A DNA stretch of 64,000 bases. Source: Microglena sp. YARC. Its lineage: Eukaryota; Chlorophyta; Chlorophyceae; Chlamydomonadales; Chlamydomonadaceae. Position numbers and translations under genes: made by a program. Of the stretch, positions 34,101 through 46,200 are shown in pieces. Under the pieces are notes generated by a model, which saw only the letters and a program-made list of their open reading frames with translations, had not been told where the DNA came from and did no database searches. Every line of letters starts with the position of its first letter. The stretch's first letter is position 1. Where the stretch lies: NCBI GenBank assembly GCA_022414725.1, contig CM039464.1, positions 16,303,444 through 16,367,443 on the forward strand, read 5' to 3'.

Positions 34101-36845
34101 TGTATGATATCATATGATGCAATTTGTATGATATCATATGATGCAATTTGTATGATATCATATGATGCAATTTGTATGATATCATATGATGCAATTTGTA
34201 TGATATCATATGATGCAATTTGTATGATATCATATGATGCAATTTGTATGATATCATATGATGCAATTTGTATGATATCATATGATGCAATTTGTATGAT
34301 ATCATATGATGCAATTTGTATGATATCATATGATGCAATTTGTATGATATCATATGATGCAATTTGTATGATATCATATGATGCAATTTGTATGATATCA
34401 TATGATGCAATTTGTATGATATCATATGATGCAATTTGTATGATATCATATGATGCAATTTGTATGATATCATATGATGCAATTTGTATGATATCATATG
34501 ATGCAATTTGTATGATATCATATGATGCAATTTGTATGATATCATATGATGCAATTTGTATGATATCATATGATGCAATTTGTATGATATCATATGATGC
34601 GATTTGTATGATATCATATGATGCGATTTGTATGATATCATATGATGCAATTTGTATGATATCATATGATGCAATTTGTATGATATCATATGATGCGATT
34701 TGTATGATATCATATGATGCGATTTGTATGATATCATATGATGCATTTGTATGATATCATATGATGCGATTTGTATGATATCATATGATGCGATTTGTAT
34801 GATATCATATGATGCGATTTGTATGATATCATATGATGCGATTTGTATGATATCATATGATGCGATTTGTATGATATCATATGATGCGATTTGTATGATA
34901 TCATATGATGCAATTTGTATGATATCATATGATGCGATTTGTATGATATCATATGATGCGATTTGTATGATATCATATGATGCGATTTGTATGATATCAT
35001 ATGATGCGATTTGTATGATATCATATGATGCGATTTGTATGATATCATATGATGCGATTTGTATGATATCATATGATGCGATTTGTATGATATCATATGA
35101 TGCGATTTGTATGATATCATATGATGCGATTTGTATGATATCATATGATGCGATTTGTATGATATCATATGATGCGATTTGTATGATATCATATGATGCG
35201 ATTTGTATGATATCATATGATGCGATTTGTATGATATCATATGATGCGATTTGTATGATATCATATGATGCGATTTGTATGATATCATATGATGCGATTT
35301 GTATGATATCATATGATGCGATTTGTATGATATCATATGATGCGATTTGTATGATATCATATGATGCGATTTGTATGATATCATATGATGCGATTTGTAT
35401 GATATCATATGATGCGATTTGTATGATATCATATGATGCGATTTGTATGATATCATATGATGCGATTTGTATGATATCATATGATGCGATTTGTATGATA
35501 TCATATGATGCGATTTGTATGATATCATATGATGCGATTTGTATGATATCATATGATGCGATTTGTATGATATCATATGATGCGATTTGTATGATATCAT
35601 ATGATGCGATTTGTATGATATCATATGATGCGATTTGTATGATATCATATGATGCGATTTGTATGATATCATATGATGCGATTTGTATGATATCATATGA
35701 TGCGATTTGTATGATATCATATGATGCGATTTGTATGATATCATATGATGCGATTTGTATGATATCATATGATGCGATTTGTATGATATCATATGATGCG
35801 ATTTGTATGATATCATATGATGCGATTTGTATGATATCATATGATGCGATTTGTATGATATCATATGATGCGATTTGTATGATATCATATGATGCGATTT
35901 GTATGATATCATATGATGCGATTTGTATGATATCATATGATGCGATTTGTATGATATCATATGATGCGATTTGTATGATATCATATGATGCGATTTGTAT
36001 GATATCATATGATGCGATTTGTATGATATCATATGATGCGATTTGTATGATATCATATGATGCGATTTGTATGATATCATATGATGCGATTTGTATGATA
36101 TCATATGATGCGATTTGTATGATATCATATGATGCGATTTGTATGATATCATATGATGCGATTTGTATGATATCATATGATGCGATTTGTATGATATCAT
36201 ATGATGCAATTTGTATGATATCATATGATGCGATTTGTATGATATCATATGATGCGATTTGTATGATATCATATGATGCGATTTGTATGATATCATATGA
36301 TGCGATTTGTATGATATCATATGATGCGATTTGTATGATATCATATGATGCGATTTGTATGATATCATATGATGCGATTTGTATGATATCATATGATGCG
36401 ATTTGTATGATATCATATGATGCGATTTGTATGATATCATATGATGCGATTTGTATGATATCATATGATGCGATTTGTATGATATCATATGATGCGATTT
36501 GTATGATATCATATGATGCGATTTGTATGATATCATATGATGCGATTTGTATGATATCATATGATGCGATTTGTATGATATCATATGATGCGATTTGTAT
36601 GATATCATATGATGCGATTTGTATGATATCATATGATGCAATTTGTATGATATCATATGATGCAATTTGTATGATATCATATGATGCAATTTGTATGATA
36701 TCATATGATGCAATTTGTATGATATCATATGATGCGATTTGTATGATATCATATGATGCGATTTGTATGATATCATATGATGCAATTTGTATGATATCAT
36801 ATGATGCGATTTGTATGATATCATATGATGCAATTTGTATTTGTA
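31130..36845. repeat. 24-bp palindromic satellite, about 238 units
   Basis: Each unit is TATGATATCATATGAT followed by GCAATTTG or GCGATTTG. The first part holds two overlapping palindromes, with an EcoRV site (GATATC) and an NdeI site (CATATG) in nearly every unit. The period is eight codons, so both strands are open for up to 1,306 codons (repeated MISYDAIC or HHMISYKL). This is satellite, not protein. The A and G variants occur in long blocks, and two units are 23 bp. Confidence 0.97.
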
Positions 36846-37205
36846 TTTGTCCAATTTGCAATTTGTATTTGTTATTATATGATAAGCCAGTCCTTAGTCC
36901 TTTGTGGCCTAAAACAAAAAGTCCCAAAAGAATTTTGAATTTGAATTTGAATTTGAATTTCGACCACCTCCATCCCACGTCCGTATCGGTGACCTTCAAT
37001 AAAAGGTAATGATAACGCCTGGTGGGGCGTGGTGTTAAGGGAACCCATCGTACACGGGCAGAGAACGGTCTACCACATCGACTGGACAAGCTACCATCGC
37101 GGCTGGCAACGACCTGCAATGCTGAGGGTGACAGTAGGGGGAATCGAACCCCCGACCCTTCGTCGTTAAAGCGATTTGGTGTACCACTAGACCTATCGTA
37201 TCACT
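36846..37205 (-). mobile_element. tRNA-derived SINE-like element
   Basis: The minus strand begins with a tRNA-like head: an A-box-like TAGGTCTAGTGG (37095 side of the head lies at 37184-37195) and a perfect B box GGTTCGATTCC (37140-37150) in a GGGGG-TTCGATT-CCCCC arm. A body containing CGCCCCACCAGGCGTTATC follows, then an AATTC/AAATTC repeat near 36940-36960 and a CAAATACAAATTG tail that runs straight into the 24-bp satellite. The acceptor and anticodon stems mispair, so it is not a working tRNA. Target duplication cannot be defined because the tail merges with the array. Confidence 0.55.
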
Positions 37206-37647
37206 GAAACGGGCTGTGGCCTATAATTCTACCCCATGGCCTGTAATTGACATCTGCACCCCCCCGACCCACCAACCTGAGAAAACTGTCCCGCTACAGT
37301 TTTGTTCGAAACAATGAGATCTCCAGATTCTGGCTGCCTGTTACACAGATCCATGCACAACCACCACCACAACACAAAGAAACAACTACTGCAGTTTTTG
37401 TTTTCAAATCTGAAAGTGGGTTTTTTCTAGCTTTATGGTTGTAGGCCTCCTCCAGGGACAGCGTTTTAGTGTTTTTTATAGCTTTTGTACCTTTATGGGG
37501 CCATTTGGGGCAACATTTTTAAACCTTTTTATAGCGACAAATTCTCAAAAACGGGGTCAAAACTAGCGATTGCTATATATAGCGGAAACAAATATCCCTG
37601 AACTACTGCCTCCTCCCACTCTCACCTGTTCCACCACCACCACCACA
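37206..37647. other. Unassigned sequence between SINE-like element and dispersed repeat X
   Basis: No exon that continues the uS3 phase was found. 37609-37625 repeats the edge sequence CTCCCACTCTCACCTGTTCCA seen at the donor of uS3 exon 38526-38594. The 3' exons of uS3 should lie at or left of here. Confidence 0.35.
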
Positions 37648-38045
37648 ACAAGTCCTATGCAGCGTCGCAAGCGACGCGAAAAAATGGTGGAGTGTGTTGG
37701 ATACGGAACGAAAGGTGGCAACGATGGAGCTGACTGAAGCCAGTTTAAGAGACAGTTGGCTGATTGTCAGGATTCAATTTTTCAGTCATACAACTGATAT
37801 ATGGGTAGGGAACGGCAACTAATATTAGTGCTTGGAAAACTAATATTACCTAATACTATTATAGTGTCACAATAATATTAGCGTTTCAAATAAATTCGAA
37901 ATTATGGTGAGACGGCTCGTCACACTAATATTATATAATATTATATGATATTATTCATTCACTAATATTATATAACATATCGGACCCCTACATATGGGTA
38001 ACCTTGGGGGCTCCCGCCCCCCAGAAGGGGGGGCTCCGCCCAAAA
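37648..38045. repeat. Dispersed repeat family X, copy split by a MITE
   Basis: The same order of blocks as 29005-29225, interrupted at 37806-37990 by a hAT-like MITE with its target duplication. The terminal hairpin reads GGCTCCCGCCCCCC, then GGGGGGGCTCCGCC. Confidence 0.7.
37806..37990. mobile_element. hAT-like MITE, ACTAATATTA family, copy 2
   Basis: Homologous along its length to 30859-31032, including the internal block GGTGAGACGGCTCGTC. Starts TAGGGAACGGC and ends GGACCCCTA. The 8-bp target duplication is TATATGGG / CATATGGG (one mismatch). It is inserted into a dispersed repeat whose uninterrupted copy is at 29005-29225. Confidence 0.8.
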
Positions 38046-38525
38046 GCAGCAACCAAAGCCTCCTCCTACTCCCACTCATAAACCCTAAAAACAGCAACTC
38101 AAGCCTCCTCCAACTCTCACTCTTAAACACTTAAAGCACCAACTAAAGCCTCCTCCCACGCCCACTCCTGAACCCTAAAAGCAGCAACTCAAGCCTCCTC
38201 CCACTCTCACTCATCAAACTTTAAAGCAGCAACTCAAGCCTCCTCCCACTCTCACTCCTAATCCCTAAAAGCAGCAACTAAAGCCTCCTCCCACTCTCAC
38301 TCCTAATCCCTAAAAGCAGCAACTAAAGCCTCCTCCCACTCTCACTCCTAAACCCTAAAAGCAGCAACTCAAGCCTCCTCCCACGCCTACTCTTAAACCC
38401 TAAAAGCAGCAACTAAAGCCTCCTCCCACGCCCACTCTTAAACCCTAAAAGCAGCAACTCAAGCCTCCTCCCACGCCCACTCTTAAACCCTAAAAGCAGC
38501 AACTCAAGCCTCCTCCCACTCTCAC
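38046..38525. repeat. 45-bp array at the donor of uS3 exon 38526-38594
   Basis: About ten units of AAAAGCAGCAACTCAAGCCT followed by CCTCCCACTCTCACTCCTAA. The last ends in CTCAC, the GTGAG donor on the minus strand. The units contain the donor-side intron sequence (GTGAGAGTGGGAGGAGGC) but little or no exon. Confidence 0.88.
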
Positions 38526-39261
38526 CTGTCCCACTTTTCCATGTTTCTGAAGATCTTTGGCTCGCGCTCCTTCAAGTAGGTCTCAAGATGTGTTCTGTGT
38601 AGAAGAAGATAGGACACGCCAACACTTTGTTAGTGAGCTCAGTACATAGTATACAGTTAGTGAGCTCAGTATACACACACCACCCCCCACCTTGAATGGA
38701 TCATGTAGCCAATCCACCCACCCACCCAGATGCTCTATCTTCATCACTACTTAACTTGTGGAATTGAACTCAGGGCCAGTAAACAGTACCCCCCCCCCCA
38801 CCCCCCCTTCCCCCCCCACACACGCTTACACACACCAACCCACCTTGAATGCCTAATGTAGCCTACCCACCCACCCACCCACCCACCCATCCACCCAGGT
38901 GCTCTGCATTCCATAACACACCTTGTGGAGTTGAACTCAGGGCCAGTAAACAGAACCCACCCCACACCCACCCACCCACACGCAAACACACCCAACCCCA
39001 CCGTCACCCACCTTGAATGGCTCATGTAGCCAATCCACCCACCCACCCATCCAGATGCTCTCTCTTCATCGCTACTTAACTTGTGGAGTCATACTCAGGG
39101 CCAGTAAACAGCCTTCCCCCCGCCCCCCCCCCCTCCCCCTCACCCACACAAACACAACCCCAACCGCCTTGAATGGCACATGTAGCCAACCCACCCATCC
39201 ACCCAGATGCTCTATCTTTAATAGCATACCTTGCGGAGTCAAACTTAGGGTCAGTAAACAG

Positions 39262-39296
<35 letters not shown>

Positions 39297-40175
39297 CACA
39301 CACCACTAACACACACCCAACCCCACCACCACCCACCTTGAATGGCTTATGTAGCCAACCCACCCACCCACCCATCCACCCAGATGCTCTGCCTTCCATA
39401 ACTCACCTTGTGGAGTCAAACTCAGGGCCAAAGGTCTCCCAACTTCGGTTCTGCTTAGGCTGCGCTGTTGCGGGTGAGTTCCACCAGGCTGACGTGCTTT
39501 GGTTCGGAAGGGGGGTGCGACGTTGCGACAAGAGCTGGAGGGGGTGGGGTGGGTGGGTGGAGGGGGTGCGTTTGTGTTTGCATGTGTTTGTGTGTGTGTG
39601 TATGTGGCTGTGTGTGTGGCTGTGTGTGTGTGGGGGGGGGTGGGGTGTGTGGGGGGGTGGGGGCTGGGTGCTTGGAGTGGAGGTGCTGGTGAGCTCCACC
39701 AGGCTGATGTGATTTGCGTCGGAATGAGGGGTGCGAGGTTCCGAAAAGAGCTGGAAGGGGTGGTGTGGGTGGGTGGAGGATGTGCGTTTGTGTTTGTATG
39801 TGGCTGTGTGGGTGGGTGTGGGTGGGTGTGTGTGTGGGGGGGCTGGATGCTTGGAGTGGAGGTGCTGGTGAGCTCCACCAGGCTGATGTGATTTGCTTCG
39901 GAATGGGGGGTGCGAGGTTCCGACAAGAGCTGGAAGGGGTGGTGTGGGTGGGTGGAGGATGTGCGTTTGTGTTTGTATGTGGCTGTGTGGGTGTGTGTGT
40001 GGGGGGGTGTGTGTGGGGGGCTGGGTGCTTGGAGTGGAGGTGCTGGTGAGCTCCACCAGGCTGATGTGCTTTGATTTGGAAGGGGGGTGCGAGGTTGCGA
40101 CAAGAGCTGGAGGGGGTGGGGTGGGTGGGTGGAGGGTGTGCGTTTGTGTTTGCATGTGTTTGTGTGTGTATGTGG

Positions 40176-40230
<55 letters not shown>

Positions 40231-43200
40231 GGGGGGGGGGGGGAGGGGTGTGTGTGTGTGTGTGTGTGTGTGTGTCTGGATGGGGTGGGGTGGGGTGGGG
40301 GGCTGGGTGCTTGGAGTGGAGGTGCTGGTGAGCTCCACCAGGCTGATGTGATTTGCTTCGGAATGGGGGGTGCGAGGTTGCAACAAGAGCTGGAAGGGGT
40401 GGTGTGGGTGGGTGGAGGATGTGCGTTTGTGTTTGTATGTGGCTGTGTGGGTGGGTGTGGGTGGGTGTGGGGGGGGGGCTGGGTGCTTGGAGTGGAGGTG
40501 CTGGTGAGCTCCACCAGGCTAATGTGCTTTGATTTGGAAGGGGGGTGCGAGGTTGCGACAAGAGCTGGAGGGGGTGGGGTGGGTGGGTGGAGGGTGTGCG
40601 TTTGTGTTTGTATGTGGCTGTGTGTGGGTCAGTGAATTCCGCGTTCTTCTTAGGGGTGAAGAGATGCACCTGACATGTACCACCTAACAAAAGGTGGCCT
40701 ATTATAGACAAAGGGATCTTGGATTCCAGAATCCCGTATTCTTGCAATCTTGCTGTTCTCATTCCTACTGGTTTTGTGTTTGTGATAGTTATAGTGAACA
40801 TCCCCATTCAAACGTGTGGCCTACCTTCAAGGCATCTTGAATCCAGTCTCCGTGCAATCTTCCTGTTCTCATTCCTACTGGTATTGTGTTTGTGATAGTT
40901 ATTGTGAATATCCCCATTCAACAGTGTGGCCTACCTTCAAGGCATCTTGAATCCAGTCTCCGTGCAATCTTGCTGTTCTCATTCCTACTGGTTTTGTGTT
41001 TGTGATAGTTATTGTGAATATCCCCATTCAACAGTGTGGCCTAACTTCAAGGCATCTTGAATCCAGTCTCCGTGCAATCTTGCTGTTCTCATTCCTACTG
41101 GTTTTGTGTTTGTGATAGTTATTGTGAATATCCCATTCAAACAGTGTGGCCTAACTTCAAGGCATCTTGAATCCAGTCTCCGTGCAATCTTGCTGCTCTC
41201 ATTCCTACTGGTTTTGTGTTTGTGATAGTTATTGTGAATATCCCCATTCAACAGTGTGGCCTACCTTCAAGGCATCTTGAATCCAGTCTCCGTGCAATCT
41301 TGCTGCTCTCATTCCTACTGGTATTGTGTTTGTGATAGTTATTGTGAATATCCCCATTCAACAGTGTGGCTAACTTCAAGGCATCTGAATCCAGTCTCCC
41401 CGTGCAATCTTGCTGTTCTCATTCCTACTGGTTTTGTGTTTGTGATAGTTATTGTGAATATCCCCATTCAACAGTGTGGCCTAACTTCAAGGCATCTTGA
41501 ATCCAGTCTCCGTGCAATCTTGCTGCTCTCATTCCTACTGGTTTTGTGTTTGTGATAGTTATTGTGAATATCCCCATTCAACAGTGTGGCCTAACTTCAA
41601 GGCATCTTGAATCCAGTCTCCGTGCAATCTTGCTGTTCTCATTCCTACTGGTTTTGTGTTTGTGATAGTTATTGTGAATATCCCCATTCAAACAGAGTGG
41701 CCTAACTTCAAGGCATCTTGAATCCAGTCTCCGTGCAATCTTGCTGTTCTCATTCCTACTGGTTTTGTGTTTGTGATAGTTATTGTGAATATCCCCATTC
41801 AACAGTGTGGCCTAACTTCAAGGCATCTTGAATCCAGTCTCCGTGCAATCTTGTTGTTCTCATTCCTACTGGTTTTGTGTTTGTGATAGTTATTGTGAAT
41901 ATCCCCATTCAACAGTGTGGCCTAACTTCAAGGCATCTTGAATCCAGTCTCCGTGCAATCTTGCTGTTCTCATTCCTACTGGTTTTGTGTTTGTGATAGT
42001 TATTGTGAATATCCCATTCAACAGTGTGGCCTAACTTCAAGGCATCTTGAATCCAGTCTCCGTGCAATCTTTGCTGTTCTCATTCCTACTGGTTTTGTGT
42101 TTGTGATAGTTATTGTGAATATCCCCATTCAACAGTGTGGCCTAACTTCAAGGCATCTTGAATCCAGTCTCCGTGCAATCTTGCTGTTCTCATTCCTACT
42201 GGTTTTGTGTTTGTGATAGTTATTGTGAATATCCCCATTCAACAGTGTGGCCTAACTTCAAGGCATCTTGAATCCAGTCTCCGTGCAATCTTGCTGTTCT
42301 CATTCCTACTGGTTTTGTGTTTGTGATAGTTATTGTGAATATCCCCATTCAACAGTGTGGCCTAACTTCAAGGCATCTTGAATCCAGTCTCCGTGCAATC
42401 TTGCTGTTCTCATTCCTACTGGTTTTGTGTTTGTGATAGTTATTGTGAATATCCCATTCAACAGTGTGGCCTAACTTCAAAGGCATCTTGAATCCAGTCT
42501 CACGTGCAATCTTGCTGTTCTCATTCTACTGGTTTTGTGTTTGTGATAGTTATTGTGAATATCCCATTCAACAGTGTGGCCTAACTTCAAGGCATCTTGA
42601 ATCCAGTCTCCGTGCAATCTTGCTGTTCTCATTCCTACTGGTTTTGTGTTTGTGATAGTTATTGTGAATATCCCCATTCAACAGTGTGGCCTAACTTCAA
42701 GGCATCTTGAATCCAGTCTCCGTGCAATCTTGCTGTTCTCATTCCTACTGGTTTTGTGTTTGTGATAGTTATTGTGAATATTCCCCATTCAACAGTGTGG
42801 CTAACTTCAAGGCATCTTGAATCCAGTCTCCGGTGCAATCTTGTTTGTTCTCATTCCTACTGGTTTTTGTGTTTGTGATAGTTATTGTGAATATCCCCAT
42901 TCAACAGTGTGGCCTAACTTCAAGGCATCTTGAATCAGTCTCCGTGCAATCTTGCTGTCTCATTCCTACTGGTTTTGTGTTTGTGATAGTTATTGTGAAT
43001 ATCCCCATTCAACAGTGTGGCCTAACTTCAAGGCATCTTGAATCCAGTCTCCGTGCAATCTGCTGTTCTCATTCCTACTGGTTTTTGTGTTTGTGATAGT
43101 TTTATTGTGAATATCCCCATTCAACAGTGTGGCCTAACTTCAAGGCATCTTGAATCCAGTCTCCGTGCAATCTTTGCTGTTCTCATTCTACTGGTTTTGT

Positions 43201-46200
43201 GTTGTGATAGTTATTGTGAATATCCCCATTCAACAGTGTGGCCTAACTTCAAGGCATCTTGAATCCAGTCTCCGTGCAATCTTGCTGTTCTCATTCCTAC
43301 TGGTTTTTGTGTTTGTGATAGTTATTGTGAATATCCCCATTCACAGTGTGGCCTAACTTCAAGGCATCTTGAATCCAGTCTCCGTGCAATCTTGTTTGTT
43401 CTCATTCCTACTGGTTTTGTGTGTTTGTGATAGTTATTGGTGAATATCCCCATTCAACAGTGTGGCCTAACTTCAAGGCATCTTGAATCCAGTCTCCGTG
43501 CAATCTTGCTGTTCTCATTCCTACTGTTTTTGTGTTTGTGATAAGTATGAATATCCCCATTCAACAGTGGCCTACTTAAGGCAATCTTGAATCCAGTCTC
43601 CGTGCAATCTTGCTGTTCTCATTCCTACTGGTTTTGTGTTGTGATAGTTATTGTGAATATCCCCATTCAACAGTGTGGCCCTAACTTCAAGGCATCTTGA
43701 ATCCAGTCTCCGTGCAATCTTGCTGTTCTCATTCCTACTGGTTTTGTGTTTGTGATAGTTATTGTGAATATCCCATTCAACAGTGTGGCCTAACTTCAAG
43801 GCATCTTGAATCCAGTCTCCGTGCAATCTTGCTGTTCTCATTCCTACTGGTTTTGTGTTTGTGATAGTTATTGTGAATATCCCCATTCAACAGTGTGGGC
43901 TAACTTCAAGGCATCTTGAATCCAGTCTCCGTGCAATCTTGCTTGTTCTCATTCCTACTGGTTTTGTGTTTGTGATAGTTATTGTGAATATCCCCATTCA
44001 ACAGTGTGGCCTAACTTCAAGGCATCTTGAATCCAGTCTCCGTGCAATCTTGCTGTTTCATTCCTACTGTTTTTTGTGTTTGTGATAGTTCTTTGTGAAT
44101 ATCTCCCATTCAACAGTGTGGCCTAACTTCAAGGCATCTTGAATCCAGTCTCCGTGCAATCTTTGCTGTTCTCATTCCTACTGGCTCTCCATTCTTTTTT
44201 CGGTGTTTGTGATCGTTATTGTGAATATCCCCATTCAACAGTGGTGGCCTAACTTCAAGGCATCTTGAATCCAGTCAATTCCGTAATCTTGCTGTTCTCA
44301 TTCCTACTGGTTTTTGTGTTTGTGATAGTTATTGTGAATATCCCCATTCAAACAGTAAGTGGCTAACTTCAAGGCATCTTGAATCCAGTCTCGTGCAATC
44401 TTGCTGTTCTCATTCCTACTGGTTTTGTGTTTGTGAATAGTTATTGTGATATACCCATTAGTGTTTGGCTAGTCCCATCTTGTTGTTTCTCATTCCATTA
44501 CACAGTGTGGCCTAACTTCAAGGCATCTTGAATCCAGTTCGTGCAATTTGTTGTTCTCAATCTTGCTATGGTTTTTGTGTTTTGTGATAGTTTATTGTGA
44601 TTTCACAGTGTGGCCTAACTTCCCAGCTCTTTGAATCCAGTCCGTGCAATCTTGCTGCCTCTCTCAATTCCTACTGGTTTTTGTGTTTGTGATAGTTATT
44701 GTGAATATCCCCATTCAACAGTGTGGTCCTAACTTCAAGGCATCTTGAATCCAGTCTCCGTGCAATCTTGCTGTTCTCATTCCTAACTGGTTTTGTGTTT
44801 GTTGATAAGTTATTGTGTATATCCCCATTCACAGTGGTGGCCTAACTTCATTTGAAAAGGCATCTTGAATCCAGTCTCCGTGCAATCTTGCTCTCATTCC
44901 TACTTGGTTTTGTGTTTGTGATAGTTATTGTGAATATCCCATTCAACAGTGTGGCCTAACTTCAAGGCATCTTGAATCCAGTCTCCGTGCAATCTTGCTG
45001 TTCTCATTCCTACTGGTTTTGTGTTTGTGATAGTTATTGTGAATATCCCATTCAACAGTGTGGCCTAACTTCAAGGCATCTTGAATCCAGTCTCCGTGCA
45101 TCTTGTTGTTCTCATTCTCTGGTTTTGTGTTTGTGATAGTTATTGCCTAACTTCATTGAATATCCCCATTCATTCCTACAGTGTGGCCTAACTTCAAGGC
45201 ATCTTGAATCCAGTCTCCCCGTGCAATCTTGCTGTTCTTTCATTCCTACTGGTTTTGTGTTTGTGATAGTTATTGTGAATATCCCATTCAACAGTGTGGT
45301 AACTTCAAGGCATCTTGAATCAGTCTCTCCGTGTGCAATCTTGCTGTTCTCCATTCTACTGGTTTTGGTTTTGTGTTTGTGATAGTCTATTGTGAATATC
45401 CCACTGGTTTTGTGTTTTGTGATGTTATGTGATATCCCTTCAACAGTGTGGCCCTAACTTCAAGGCATCTTGAATCCAGTCTCCGTGCAATCTTGCTGTT
45501 CTCATTCTACTGGTTTTGTGTTTGTGATAGTTTTATTGTGAATATCCCATTCAACAGTGTGGCCTAACTTCAAGGCATCTTGAATCCAGTCTCCGTGCAA
45601 TCTCGTGCTGCTGTTCTCATTCCTACTGGTTTTTTGTGTTTGTGATAGTTATTGTGAATATCCCCATTCACAGTGTGGCCTAACTTCAAGGCATCTTGAA
45701 TCCAGTCTCTCGTGCAATCTTGCTGTTCTCATTCCTACTGGTTTTGTGTTTGTGATAGTTATTGTGAATATCCCCATTCAACAGTGTGGCCTAACTTCAA
45801 GGCATCTTGAATCCAGTCTCCGTGCAATCTTGCTGTTCTCATTCTAATGGTTTTGTGTTTTGTGATAGTTTTATTGTGAATATCCCCATTCAACAGTGTG
45901 GCCTAACTTCAAGGATCTTGAATCAGTCTCCGTGCAATCTTGGCTGTTCTCATTCCTACTGGTTTTGTGTTTGTGATAGTTATTGTGAATATCCCCATTC
46001 AACAGTGTGGCCTAACTTCAAGGCATCTTGAATCCAGTTCCGTGCAATTCTTGCTGTTCTGCATTCCTACTGGTTTTCGTTTGTTTGTGATAGTTATTGT
46101 GAATATCCCATTCAACAGTGTGGCCTAACTTCAAGGCATCTTGAATCCAGTCTCAATCGTGCAATCTTTTTGCTGTTCTCATTCTATGCTGGTTTTGTGT

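Noticed and set aside
31149..37119. Very long open frames (up to 1,306 codons) on both strands
   Set aside because: They are translations of a 24-bp satellite whose period is eight codons and which contains no stops. All products are the same eight-residue repeats.
37125..37205. Functional tRNA gene on the minus strand
   Set aside because: The B box and T arm are perfect, but acceptor and anticodon stems pair poorly and no standard anticodon loop can be drawn; a SINE head fits better.
39306..40807. Minus-strand frames of 327-450 codons rich in His/Thr/Pro
   Set aside because: Three overlapping frames are open across TG/CA-rich array units. Only the 53-nt exon at its edge fits a spliced gene.
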